From the NCBI GenBank assembly GCA_013813345.1, contig JACCRW010000126.1, forward strand, positions 1-14,696: DNA of 14,696 nt. Reading direction: 5' to 3'. A program made the position numbers and the translations under genes. The DNA comes from Actinomycetota bacterium. GTDB lineage: Bacteria > Actinomycetota > Thermoleophilia > Gaiellales > Gaiellaceae. The notes under the pieces are model-generated. The model did no database searches. It saw nothing but the letters and a program-made list of their open reading frames with translations, and was not told the origin of the DNA. How positions within the stretch are numbered: the first letter of the stretch is position 1; every line of letters begins with the position of its first letter. Positions 1 to 6,777 of this stretch are shown here, in pieces.

Positions 1-99
1 ATCGAGCGCGACTCGCTCGAGTGGGAGTACGCCCGCTCGGACGACGGCGGCGAGACCTGGTCAGCCCTCTGGGAGATCAGCTACCGCCGCGTCCTCTAG
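1..99 (+). CDS. C-terminal fragment of an unidentified protein (partial)
   Basis: Only the last 32 codons are in the window, open from the first base and ending in TAG at 97-99. The visible tail contains DDGGETWSALWEISYRR. A Gly-Gly-x-Thr-Trp turn followed by a final Trp-Glu-x-x-Tyr strand recalls the C-terminal strand of small beta-barrel proteins such as the DUF1579 group, but this is too little for an assignment. Its stop codon overlaps the stop of the convergent gene in a shared CTAG (96-99). Just after the stop, cggctcgagccg (101-112) is a perfect 12-base palindrome. Confidence 0.6.
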   Translation: MERDSLEWEYARSDDGGETWSALWEISYRRVL

Positions 100-653
100 C
101 CGGCTCGAGCCGCGCCGCCGAGAGGGAACGTCGCTCGGACGCGGCAGCGGTCTACTACCTCGTAGTCCTCCATCAGTGTCGCCTCGTGGATGACACATCG
201 GACCGGGAGCAGACCCAGGACGCGCTTCTCCGCCTCCTCGAGGGTGATCGCGTAGTCGCCTTCGAGCCGACCCAGCGTCGCGTGGGGCGCGGGGTCGTTC
301 CCGGGCTTTCCGTAGGGCGGGCACTCGGGGTAGAGCTCCCACAGAGCACGCATCGTCGCCCGAAGTTCGTCGTCCGGCTCGGGGACGGCATAGACGACAC
401 CTCCCGGGAATGTGCTGAGTCGGGTCAGCGAGAAGTCGAGCGCCGGGCGACCGGCGAAGAAGGAGCGGAGCGTGTGGAGGTCGCTCTCCGTCACCGAGGC
501 CGCAGGGAGCCACGGGTAGAGCAGCGTCAACGAGAGCGGAATATGCGCGGCAATCCGCTCCGGGTAGAGTTCCCGGTGCGCCTCCGCAAGCTCTGCGTCG
601 GAGTGCTCGAGCACCAGCGTGACGAACGTCTCGAGCGGTCGCTCGTCGGACAC
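96..653 (-). CDS. 2'-5' RNA ligase-like 2H phosphoesterase family protein, altered first motif
   Basis: 185 residues from a GTG start at 653; the frame stays open upstream to 821, but that extension is Arg/Gly-rich and unlike protein. The fold pattern matches LigT-like 2H proteins: an I-P-x-x-x-T-L-L-Y-P-W block at residues 38-48 and a second HxT motif, H124-A-T126, about 80 residues later. Intact members act on 2',3'-cyclic or 2'-5' phosphodiester bonds through two HxT/S motifs. Here the first reads S41-L-T43, so the His expected at 41 is missing; a nearby H37 is out of register. The second motif is intact. The protein is cytosolic (no signal or membrane segment) and its substrate is unknown. 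No convincing ribosome site precedes the GTG. It is divergent from dnaE and convergent with the 1-99 gene. Family call fairly sure; activity uncertain. Confidence 0.75.
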   Translation of the reverse strand: MSDERPLETFVTLVLEHSDAELAEAHRELYPERIAAHIPLSLTLLYPWLPAASVTESDLHTLRSFFAGRPALDFSLTRLSTFPGGVVYAVPEPDDELRATMRALWELYPECPPYGKPGNDPAPHATLGRLEGDYAITLEEAEKRVLGLLPVRCVIHEATLMEDYEVVDRCRVRATFPLGGAARAG

Positions 654-871
654 ACCGCGACGATAACAGGCACCCCCAGTTAGGAAGAGACGCGGCTTGC
701 CGCGCGAGCCGAGGTAGCAGCCCGCGGGAGCTTCTCCGCTCGAGTCGCGTCCGTGGGCCTGTCCCTGGGCGTGTCTGCTCGACCCATGCCCGAAAGAGGC
801 ATGCCGCGGCCGTCTCCGCAAAGAGCGGGAATCGGTCCTCGGCGCCGACGGGGGTCGTCAGGTCCGGTCGG

Positions 872-877
872 GATAAT
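872..877 (+). promoter_or_regulatory. Candidate -10 element for dnaE
   Basis: GATAAT lies 9 bases before the GTG start of dnaE in otherwise very GC-rich DNA. No good -35 hexamer is seen 16-18 bases upstream. If real, the dnaE transcript would have almost no leader, since transcription would begin within about 3 bases of the start codon; no Shine-Dalgarno sequence precedes the GTG, which agrees. The 233-base divergent gap (654-886) also holds a small hairpin at 785-803 (catgcc/ggcatg around a GAAA-containing loop) of unknown meaning, and no further gene that I can support. Confidence 0.45.
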
Positions 878-886
878 GACCCTTCC

Positions 887-3800
887 GTGCCCGCCCCCTT
901 CGTCCACCTGCACGTCCACAGCGAGTACTCCGTTCTCGACGGGGCCTGCCGGATCCCCGCGCTCGCCAAGCGGGCGGCCGAGCTCGAGATGCCCGCGGTC
1001 GCGCTCACCGACCACGGCTCCCTCGCGGGCACCATCGAGCTCTTCAAGGCCGCCAAGGAGCAGGGCGTCAAGCCGATCGTCGGCTGCGAGGTCTACGTCG
1101 CCGACGACCGCCGCTCGCGCACCCGCGGCTACGCGCACCTGACCCTCCTCGCCGAGTCGAACGAGGGCTACGCGAACCTCGTCAAGCTCTCCTCGCTCGG
1201 CTACCTCGAGGGCTACTTCGCAAAGCCGCGCGTCGACTGGGAGCTGCTCCAGACCTACGCGCCCGGCCTGATCGCGCTCTCCGGCTGCCTCTCCGGCCGC
1301 GTCTGCAAGGCACTCGAGGAGAGTCGTCCTCAGGACGCGCGCACCGATCTCGACCGGCTTGCGCAGGTCTTCGGACGCGAGAACACCTACGTCGAGCTCC
1401 AGAACGCCGGCCTCGACGTGCAGCAGCGCGTCAACCCGGAGCTCGTCAAGCTCGCGGCCGAAGCGCAGCTCCCGCTCGTCGCGACCGGCGATGTCCACTA
1501 CCTCACCGCCGCCGACGCGTACTCGCACGAGGCGCTCCTCTGCATCCAGTCCGGCGACTCGCTCAAGAACCCGAATCACTGGCGCTTCGACACGAACGAG
1601 TTCTACTTCAAGAGCCCGGAGGAGATGGCGCTCGACTTCCCCGGCCACGAGGACGCGATGCGGCGGACGCTCGAGATCGCGGAGCGCTGCAACGTCGAGA
1701 TCGAGCTCGGGCGGATCCACCTGCCCGAGTACCCCGTCCCGGACGGGGGAGACGCGTTCGGCTACCTCGTCCAGCTCTGCGAGCAGGGGCTCGAGAGGCG
1801 CTACGGCAAAGTGACCGCCGAGCTGCGCGAGCGGCTCCAGTTCGAGCTGAAGACGATCCGCGAGATGGGCTTCGCCGATTACTTCCTGATCGTCTGGGAC
1901 TTCATCCACTTCGCAAAAACCCATGGAGTCAGCGTCGGCCCCGGTCGCGGCTCGGCGGCCGGCTCGCTTGCCGCCTACAGCCTCGAGATCACCGACATCG
2001 ACCCGATGCGCTACGGGCTTCTCTTCGAGCGCTTCCTCAACCCGGCTCGCAAGGACATGCCGGACATGGACATCGACTTCGCCGTCGAGGGCCGCGAGCG
2101 GGTGATCAACTACGTCGCTGAGAAATACGGCCGCGACCGCGTCGCCCAGATCATCACCTTCGGGACGATGGCCGCACGCGCCGCAGTTCGCGACGCCGGT
2201 CGCGTGCTCGAGATCCCCTACGGCTCGGTCGACCGGCTCGCGAAGCTGATCCCGGAGGGTCCCGGCCAGACGCTCGCCGACTGCCTCAAGCCGGGCTCGG
2301 AGCTGAAGGTCGCCTACGACACCGATCCGCTCGCCAAGGAGGTGATCGACCTCGCGAAGCCGTTGGAGGGCCTCGTCCGGCAGGACTCGATCCATGCCGC
2401 CGGGGTCGTGATCGGCGCGAAGCCGCTGATCGAGGTCGTTCCGCTCCAGCAGAAGGGCGCAGACCAGGAGGTCGTGACCCAGTTCTCGATGAAGAACGTC
2501 GAGGCGCTCGGCCTCCTCAAGGTCGACTTCCTCGGGCTCCGGAACCTCGACGTGATCGACAAGGCCGTGGCACTGATCGGCGGATCGCTCGATATCAACG
2601 CGATCCCGCTCGACGACAAGAAGACCTACGCGATGCTCGCCCGCGCCGAGTCGAACGGCGTCTTCCAGTTCGAGTCGTCGGGGATGCGCGACGCGCTGAA
2701 AGCGGTCAAGCCGACGCAGTTCGAGGATCTGATCGCACTCGTCGCGCTCTATCGGCCCGGCCCGATGCAGTACATCCCCGCCTACGCGGCGCGGAAGAAC
2801 GGCCGCGAGACGATCACCTACATCGACGAGCGGCTGAAGTCGATCACGAGCGACTCCTACGGGATCTGCATCTACCAGGAGCAGTACATGCGGATCGCCA
2901 AGGAGCTGGCCGGCTTCGAGCCCGCCGAGGCCGAGACGCTGCGCCGCGCGATCGGGAAGAAGATTCACGCGCTAATGGCCTCCTTGAAGGACAAGTTCCT
3001 CGCCGGGTGCGCGGCGAACAACGTCTCGCTCTCGGTCGCGACCCAGCTCTGGAAGGACATGGAGAGCTCGCAGGACTACTCCTTCAACAAGGCGCACTCG
3101 GCGTGCTACGCGCTGATCGCCTACCGCACCGCCTGGTTGAAGGCGAACCACCCATGCGAGTACATGGCGGCGCTTATCTCGTCGGTGATGAACACGAAGG
3201 ATCGGGTGCCGCTCTACGTCAACGCCTGCCACGAGCTCGGAATCGAGGTGCTGCCGCCGGACGTGAACTCGTCGGGAACGGATTTCGCGGTCGTCGAGGG
3301 GAAGATCAGGTTCGGGCTGAACGCGGTCAAGAGCGTGGGGGAGTCGGCTGCGCGGGCGATCCTCCGGGCGCGCGAGGAGGGCGGCCCGTTCGAGTCGATC
3401 TGGGACTTCACCGAGCGCGTCGATCCCCAGGTCGTGAACAAGCGCTCGCTCGAGGCGCTCGTCAAGTGCGGCGCGCTCGACTCGACCGGCGCCTCGCGGC
3501 TCGGGATGCTCGCGTGCCTCGAGCAGGCGCTTGCGTGGGGGCAGAAGCACGCGTCAGACCGCTTGGCAGGGCAAGGTTCGATTTTCGACGCTATCGGTTT
3601 CGGCGCAGCCGAAACCGACCCGGTGCGGCACCATCCCTCGCTTCCTTCAGGTGAGTTCGAGAAGTCGGAGCTGCTGAAGCTCGAGAAGGAGACGCTCGGC
3701 CTCTACGTCTCCGAGCACCCGCTCCACGCGGTGCGCGACCAGCTCCGCCGGAAGACCGACTGCGCGCTCGCCGACCTCGAGCGGCGCCGCGACGGCGAGG

Positions 3801-4282
3801 TCGTGACCGTGGGCGGGATCGTCAGCGCGGTCAAGCAGCTGACGACGAAGAAGGGCGAGCCGATGGTCTTCCTCGCGCTCGACGACCCCACCGGCGGCGG
3901 CGAGGTCGTCGTCTTCAACTCGACCTACGCGGGGGCGCGGGAGCTCTGCGTCGCGGACCGGATCCTCGTCGTCAAGGGTCGGATCGACCACAAGCAGCAG
4001 GGCGAGACGAAGCTGATCGCGCTCGAGGTGACGGCCTTCGAGACGGTGCCGGAGCGCAAGGAGATCCGCTTCAAGGTGGACGCGCGCGCCGTCCGAGCGG
4101 GGATCGTCCGCGAGCTCGCCGGCCTCGTGAAGGAGTATCCGGGCAAGTCGCCCGTCTACGTCTCGCTCGAGACCTCGCTCGGCCCGAAGCTGATCGTCTT
4201 CGGCCCGAGCCACCGAGTCGCGATCGATCCGGACTTCCTCAACGAGGCGAGGGCTTTGCTCGGCGTCGAGGCGGTTCTCTAG
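887..4282 (+). CDS. dnaE: DNA polymerase III subunit alpha (DnaE1 type)
   Basis: 1131 residues, close to the usual 1150-1180 of DnaE. This is the replicative polymerase that extends both strands on the sliding clamp. The N-terminal PHP domain begins at once with H7-L-H9-V-H11 and continues through ALTDHGSLAG, so its metal site looks intact and may give proofreading. Palm-domain acids are in PDMDIDF (D393, D395) and LKVDFLGL (D547), matching the E. coli 401/403/555 triad. Q896-G-S-I-F900 fits an internal clamp-binding motif. An OB domain (about 970-1045, VTVGGIVSAVKQL) is followed by a C-terminal domain. GTG at 887 is chosen because it puts MPAPF directly before the PHP motif. Residues about 900-915 are a variable linker encoded by a strong palindrome (3594-3618) in a slightly less GC-rich patch. 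A VOC gene follows after 6 bases, probably co-transcribed. Confidence 0.97.
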   Translation: MPAPFVHLHVHSEYSVLDGACRIPALAKRAAELEMPAVALTDHGSLAGTIELFKAAKEQGVKPIVGCEVYVADDRRSRTRGYAHLTLLAESNEGYANLVKLSSLGYLEGYFAKPRVDWELLQTYAPGLIALSGCLSGRVCKALEESRPQDARTDLDRLAQVFGRENTYVELQNAGLDVQQRVNPELVKLAAEAQLPLVATGDVHYLTAADAYSHEALLCIQSGDSLKNPNHWRFDTNEFYFKSPEEMALDFPGHEDAMRRTLEIAERCNVEIELGRIHLPEYPVPDGGDAFGYLVQLCEQGLERRYGKVTAELRERLQFELKTIREMGFADYFLIVWDFIHFAKTHGVSVGPGRGSAAGSLAAYSLEITDIDPMRYGLLFERFLNPARKDMPDMDIDFAVEGRERVINYVAEKYGRDRVAQIITFGTMAARAAVRDAGRVLEIPYGSVDRLAKLIPEGPGQTLADCLKPGSELKVAYDTDPLAKEVIDLAKPLEGLVRQDSIHAAGVVIGAKPLIEVVPLQQKGADQEVVTQFSMKNVEALGLLKVDFLGLRNLDVIDKAVALIGGSLDINAIPLDDKKTYAMLARAESNGVFQFESSGMRDALKAVKPTQFEDLIALVALYRPGPMQYIPAYAARKNGRETITYIDERLKSITSDSYGICIYQEQYMRIAKELAGFEPAEAETLRRAIGKKIHALMASLKDKFLAGCAANNVSLSVATQLWKDMESSQDYSFNKAHSACYALIAYRTAWLKANHPCEYMAALISSVMNTKDRVPLYVNACHELGIEVLPPDVNSSGTDFAVVEGKIRFGLNAVKSVGESAARAILRAREEGGPFESIWDFTERVDPQVVNKRSLEALVKCGALDSTGASRLGMLACLEQALAWGQKHASDRLAGQGSIFDAIGFGAAETDPVRHHPSLPSGEFEKSELLKLEKETLGLYVSEHPLHAVRDQLRRKTDCALADLERRRDGEVVTVGGIVSAVKQLTTKKGEPMVFLALDDPTGGGEVVVFNSTYAGARELCVADRILVVKGRIDHKQQGETKLIALEVTAFETVPERKEIRFKVDARAVRAGIVRELAGLVKEYPGKSPVYVSLETSLGPKLIVFGPSHRVAIDPDFLNEARALLGVEAVL
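3594..3618. repeat. Perfect inverted repeat inside dnaE (11-bp arms, 3-base loop)
   Basis: Left arm tcggtttcggc (3594-3604), loop gca, right arm gccgaaaccga (3608-3618). It encodes IGFGAAETD in the linker between the clamp-binding motif and the LGLYVSEHPL block. The arms contain TTT/AAA runs unusual for this gene. It could be a small palindromic element tolerated in a linker, or an mRNA structure. Confidence 0.7.
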
Positions 4283-4288
4283 GCGATC

Positions 4289-4669
4289 GTGCTCGACCAC
4301 TGCGTGATCGCCGTCTCCGACTGGGAGCGCTCGAACTCCTTCTACCGTGATGTGGTGGGCGCCGAGCTCATCGAACGCGGCGGCGGCTTCGTCTACCGGT
4401 TCGACGAGCAGCAGCTGAACGTGCACGGGCCTGGCGGCCGTCCGTTCCCGGTGGCGCGGCTGCCGGTGCAGCCGGGCGGGAGCGATCTCTGCTTCGTCTG
4501 GGACGGGCCGATCGAGGGCGCGGTCGAGCACCTGCTCGCTCAGGGGATTGAGATCGAGGAAGGCCCGGTGGCGCGTGCCGGCGCCCGCGGCGAGGGAACG
4601 AGCGTCTACTTCCGCGACCCGGACGGCTCGCTGCTCGAGTTCATCTCGTACGACGTGTCCGCGGCTTGA
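4289..4669 (+). CDS. VOC-fold protein (glyoxalase/dioxygenase superfamily)
   Basis: 126 residues, one VOC domain made of two beta-alpha-beta-beta-beta modules: LDHCVIAVSDWERSNSFY at the start and TSVYFRDPDGSLLEFISY at the end. Likely metal ligands are H4 and E117; H46 in LNVHG sits near the second position. The site that is His in many VOC proteins reads D66-L-C-F. This pattern (N-H after the third strand, DLCF, RDPDG-LLE) resembles a subgroup often labelled 'VOC family virulence protein'; the substrate is unknown. The GTG start is 6 bases after the dnaE stop, with no ribosome site of its own, so translational coupling to dnaE is likely. A single domain of this size would be expected to work as a dimer. 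Confidence 0.85.
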   Translation: MLDHCVIAVSDWERSNSFYRDVVGAELIERGGGFVYRFDEQQLNVHGPGGRPFPVARLPVQPGGSDLCFVWDGPIEGAVEHLLAQGIEIEEGPVARAGARGEGTSVYFRDPDGSLLEFISYDVSAA

Positions 4670-4704
4670 AGCCGGATGAGACCCGGAACCATCCGGTGCT
4701 GCGG

Positions 4705-4734
4705 CTCGACGCGGCAGCCGGCGGGATCTACGAT
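4705..4734 (+). promoter_or_regulatory. Candidate leaderless promoter for the 52-residue membrane peptide
   Basis: A -10-like TACGAT (4729-4734) stands exactly 6 bases before the GTG at 4741. A weak -35-like CTCGAC (4705-4710) is 18 bases upstream of it. The spacing implies a transcript starting at or within a base or two of the GTG. This is the main reason for preferring 4741 over the earlier in-frame TTG at 4666. Confidence 0.4.
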
Positions 4735-4740
4735 CGCCGT

Positions 4741-4899
4741 GTGTGGATTCTTCTTCGCGCCGGATTCGCAGTTGCTGCTACGGCTCTCGTCGTCTGGCTC
4801 CTTGTCTCCGGGCTCCCCGTTGGCGCTTTCGCCATGGTGGTTCTCGGGGTTCTAGCTCGTTGGAAGGCGGAGTCGGTTGGCCGACTCCGCATCCGCTAG
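4741..4899 (+). CDS. Small membrane protein of unknown function (52 aa)
   Basis: Starts MWILLRAGFAVAATALVVWL and is hydrophobic from residue 2 to about 39, with a Ser-Gly-Leu-Pro turn at 23-26, so it could form a two-helix hairpin; the last 12 residues are basic (RWKAESVGRLRIR). The frame extends back to a TTG at 4666 that overlaps the VOC stop, but the added residues look non-coding and a leaderless-type -10 sits before 4741. The stop at 4897-4899 shares CTAG with the convergent gene, the same arrangement as two other pairs here, which supports this being a real gene. I do not recognise a family. Confidence 0.5.
   Translation: MWILLRAGFAVAATALVVWLLVSGLPVGAFAMVVLGVLARWKAESVGRLRIR
4867..4890 (-). 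terminator. Hairpin just past the minus-strand VOC stop
   Basis: gcggagtcgg (4867-4876), loop ttgg, ccgactccgc (4881-4890): a perfect 10-bp stem with a 4-base loop. On the minus strand it begins 5 bases after the stop codon of the VOC gene at 4896-5318, the right place for a terminator, though no U-tract follows. On the plus strand it lies inside the last codons of the 52-residue peptide. Confidence 0.5.
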
Positions 4900-5318
4900 C
4901 CGAGTCCCTTCTCGCGGAGCTCTCGCAGCGCCGACTCGGACTTCTCGAGCTCGAGTCCCATTCCGCGGAGAATCTCGGGCGTTTTCGTGAACTGCACGTC
5001 CGCGTAGGCGACGACCTGGATCTGGTTTCCCCATGGATCGAGGAAGGAGTTGCCGCCGAAGACGTCAGCGCCGGCTGCCCGCGCGGCGGCGAGCACCGCC
5101 TCGCGGTCGTCGACGACGAGCCCGAGGTGCCGCGTGGCGTCCGGCGACGTCGAGCCGCCCTCCATCAGCGCGAGAAACTGGTCGCCCAGGTCGATGAACG
5201 CGGCGCCGGCCATCCGTCCGCGCAGCTCGAGCTCGAACAAGGAGCCGTAGAACGCGAGCGCCTCGTCGATAGAGCCGACCTCGAGCGCAACGTGGTTGAT
5301 CCCCACTGCGCGAGCCAT
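4896..5318 (-). CDS. VOC-fold protein (glyoxalase/dioxygenase superfamily)
   Basis: 140 residues from ATG at 5318. Begins MARAVGINHVALEVGSIDEA, a typical first VOC strand with H9 as ligand; H64 in TRHLGLVVDD is the second-module His. The closing motif is DPWGNQIQVVAY, where the usual Glu ligand is Q101. After the domain comes a conserved-looking tail, VQFTKTPEILRGMGL, then a charged helix; I recall this tail from a group of uncharacterised bacterial VOC proteins. ATG 5318 is preceded 6 bases away by a -10-like TACGCT and by no ribosome site, pointing to a leaderless mRNA. The frame remains open upstream but that stretch crosses the repeat-rich intergenic DNA and is not coding. Substrate unknown. 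Confidence 0.85.
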   Translation of the reverse strand: MARAVGINHVALEVGSIDEALAFYGSLFELELRGRMAGAAFIDLGDQFLALMEGGSTSPDATRHLGLVVDDREAVLAAARAAGADVFGGNSFLDPWGNQIQVVAYADVQFTKTPEILRGMGLELEKSESALRELREKGLG

Positions 5319-5324
5319 GTCCGA

Positions 5325-5330
5325 AGCGTA
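5325..5330 (-). promoter_or_regulatory. Candidate -10 element, leaderless type, for the minus-strand VOC gene
   Basis: On the minus strand TACGCT is followed by tcggac and then the ATG, a 6-base gap. No clear -35 element is visible. The spacing is the same as that before the 52-residue peptide. Confidence 0.4.
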
Positions 5331-5350
5331 CGTGTCCCGGGCTTGATGCC

Positions 5351-5401
5351 CCGGACATGTCTGCACCAGACACGTCCGGGTCAAAGCCCAGACGTGTCCG
5401 G
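5351..5401. repeat. Cluster of GTGTCCGG-type inverted and direct repeats between divergent genes
   Basis: ccggacatgtctg (5351-5363) pairs with cagacacgtccgg (5367-5379) across a 3-base loop with a single mismatch. A third copy, cagacgtgtccgg (5389-5401), repeats the right arm with two differences. A looser fourth version is in gtgtcccgggc (5332-5342). The cluster fills the gap between the divergent VOC and sigma genes, directly upstream of the sigma promoter candidate, so it may be an operator; equally it may be a copy of a dispersed palindromic repeat. Confidence 0.6.
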
Positions 5402-5415
5402 AACGGCCGGTGCGA

Positions 5416-5442
5416 GGAACCCGGCTGCCGCCAACGGTGTAG
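5416..5442 (+). promoter_or_regulatory. Candidate ECF-sigma promoter before the sigma gene (site A)
   Basis: GGAACC (5416-5421), 14 bases, then GGTGTAG (5436-5442). GGAAC is the classic -35 core recognised by many ECF sigma factors. The same two blocks with the same spacing occur again at 6720-6746. Oddly, the ribosome site AGAAGGAG (5441-5448) overlaps the -10 region, so a transcript from here would begin near 5447-5450 and be almost leaderless. Confidence 0.6.
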
Positions 5443-5454
5443 AAGGAGCGAGTG

Positions 5455-6009
5455 GTGAGCCGGCCACCGACTGAGGACGAGCTGGTCGAACGGGCGCGCA
5501 GGGGAGACGGCGCTGCCTTCGGCGCGCTCGTCCGCATGGAGGAGGAGATCGCCTTCCGCACCGCATACCTGATCACCCGCAACGCAGCCGACGCCGAGGA
5601 CGCCGCCCAGGCGGCCTTCGTGAAGGCGTTCTACGCGCTGCCGCGTTTCCGCCGCGGCGCGCCGCTGCGGCCCTGGCTGCTCGCGATCGTCGCGAACGAG
5701 GCCCGCAACAAGCGCCGCGGTGGCGGCCGCCGCGAGGCGCTCGTGCAGCGCGCAGCCCAAGAGCTTCCCTCGGGCGACGCGGCTCCGTCGCCCGAGGGGA
5801 GGCTCCTCGCGGAGGAGCAGCGTGCCGAGCTTCTCGTCGCACTCGAGTCGCTCGGCGAGGACGACCGGCTCGTGCTCTCCTGCCGCTACCTCCTCGAGCT
5901 CAGCGAGGGGGAGACCGCCGAGGTGCTCTCGCTGCGGCGCGGCACCGTCAAGTCCCGCACCTCGCGCGCGCTCGAGCGCCTGCGCGGGCACTTGAGGGAG
6001 GAGCGATGA
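5455..6009 (+). CDS. ECF-type RNA polymerase sigma factor
   Basis: 184 residues. Region 2 lies at about 8-85: ELVERARRGDGAAFGALV, then AYLITRNAADAEDAAQAAFVKAF, the core-binding and -10-recognition helix with the usual DAEDAAQ signature, and RPWLLAIVANEARNKRR. Region 4 lies at about 125-182: LGEDDRLVLSCRYLLELS, then EGETAEVLSLRRGTVKSRTSRAL, a helix-turn-helix for the -35 element. There is no region 1.1 or 3, as expected for the ECF group. Two GTG codons are adjacent (5452 and 5455); 5455 gives 6 bases from AGAAGGAG, 5452 only 3. The stop overlaps the next gene in ATGA, so sigma and its likely anti-sigma are translationally coupled. The promoter candidate at 5416 suggests autoregulation. Confidence 0.93.
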   Translation: MSRPPTEDELVERARRGDGAAFGALVRMEEEIAFRTAYLITRNAADAEDAAQAAFVKAFYALPRFRRGAPLRPWLLAIVANEARNKRRGGGRREALVQRAAQELPSGDAAPSPEGRLLAEEQRAELLVALESLGEDDRLVLSCRYLLELSEGETAEVLSLRRGTVKSRTSRALERLRGHLREER

Positions 6010-6719
6010 GCGAGCTCGAGCTCCGGCTCATCGCCCTGCGGGAGGAGATCGACTTTCCGCCGACGCCGGCGCTCTCCGTCGCCGTCGAGCGCGCCGTCGC
6101 GCTCGCCCCGGCTCGCCGCCGACGCCTCCGCCCGCTCGCGCTCGTGCTCGCGGTCGTCCTCGTCGCAGCCCTCGGCGTGCTCGCGCTCTCGCCCGGCGCC
6201 CGCAGCGCCTTCCTCGAGCTCTTCCACCTTCGCGGCGCGACCGTCTCCCGCGTGGAGGAGCTGCCGGAAGTCGAGCTGATCGAGCGCGCGGAGCTTCTCG
6301 GCGTCCCCGTTACCCTCGCCGCCGCGCGTCGGCGGGCCGGCTTCGAGCTCGCCGATCTGGGCGAGCCAGATGAGGTCTACCTGCGCGGCGACGGGCTCGT
6401 GACCTTCGTCTACGGCTCGATCGAGCGGCCGAGGCTCCTGCTCTCGCAGGTGCGCGGCATGGTCTGGGATGGCTTCGTCAAGAAGGTCGGCGCCCGCGGC
6501 ACCTCAGTCGAGGAGGTCGAGATCGAGGGCGAGCGCGGGCTCTTCGTCTCGGGCGACCCGCATTTCGTCATGTACCTCGACTCGATGTTCCGGATTCAGG
6601 AGGAGCGCGCCTACCTCGCCGGGACGACGCTCCTCTGGAACCGAGGCGACGTCCTCTTCCGGCTCGAGGCCGACGTCGAGCTCGCCGAGGCGCTCGAGCT
6701 CGCCCGCGCGGTGAAGTAG
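6006..6719 (+). CDS. Membrane-bound anti-sigma factor-like protein
   Basis: 237 residues: a cytoplasmic N-terminus of about 40, one membrane helix at 43-62 (PLALVLAVVLVAALGVLAL) after an RRRR stop, and an outside domain of about 170. Position, ATGA overlap with the sigma gene and topology mark it as the partner that would hold the sigma factor at the membrane. The HxxxCxxC zinc motif of ZAS-type anti-sigmas is absent; the N-terminus has no Cys or His. The outer part has AAARRRAGFEL and GEPDEVYL, then a final TLLWNRGDVLFRLEADVELA, resembling DUF4367-type extracellular domains of sigma regulators. What it senses is unknown. The gene ends one base before the second ECF promoter candidate. Confidence 0.8.
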   Translation: MSELELRLIALREEIDFPPTPALSVAVERAVALAPARRRRLRPLALVLAVVLVAALGVLALSPGARSAFLELFHLRGATVSRVEELPEVELIERAELLGVPVTLAAARRRAGFELADLGEPDEVYLRGDGLVTFVYGSIERPRLLLSQVRGMVWDGFVKKVGARGTSVEEVEIEGERGLFVSGDPHFVMYLDSMFRIQEERAYLAGTTLLWNRGDVLFRLEADVELAEALELARAVK

Positions 6720-6746
6720 GGAACCATCCTCATCTCCGCGGTGTAG
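6720..6746 (+). promoter_or_regulatory. Candidate ECF-sigma promoter before the exported twins (site B)
   Basis: GGAACC (6720-6725), 14 bases, then GGTGTAG (6740-6746), matching site A in both blocks and in spacing; the base before GGTGTAG is C in both. Predicted start of transcription is near 6752, giving a leader of about 25 bases that carries the ribosome site GGGAGG (6766-6771), 6 bases before the ATG. Confidence 0.65.
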
Positions 6747-6777
6747 TCACTGCATCACACCGATCGGGAGGTCAGGG

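Noticed and set aside
785..803. Hairpin catgcc/ggcatg in the dnaE upstream gap as a terminator or riboswitch
   Set aside because: Only six or seven pairs, no T-run, and no surrounding conserved structure recognisable.
654..886. N-terminal extension of the 2H protein up to 821
   Set aside because: The added 56 residues are Gly/Arg/Ser-rich without a family match and would consume the divergent promoter region.
680..2968. 762-residue open frame opposite dnaE
   Set aside because: Arg/Asp/Glu/Leu-rich with no domain pattern, antisense to an unmistakable dnaE; a high-GC shadow.
4685..4690. Third GGAACC, upstream of the 52-residue peptide, as an ECF promoter
   Set aside because: No GGTGTAG at the required distance; the other GGAACC occurrences (around 6637 and 8682) are inside genes and also lack it.
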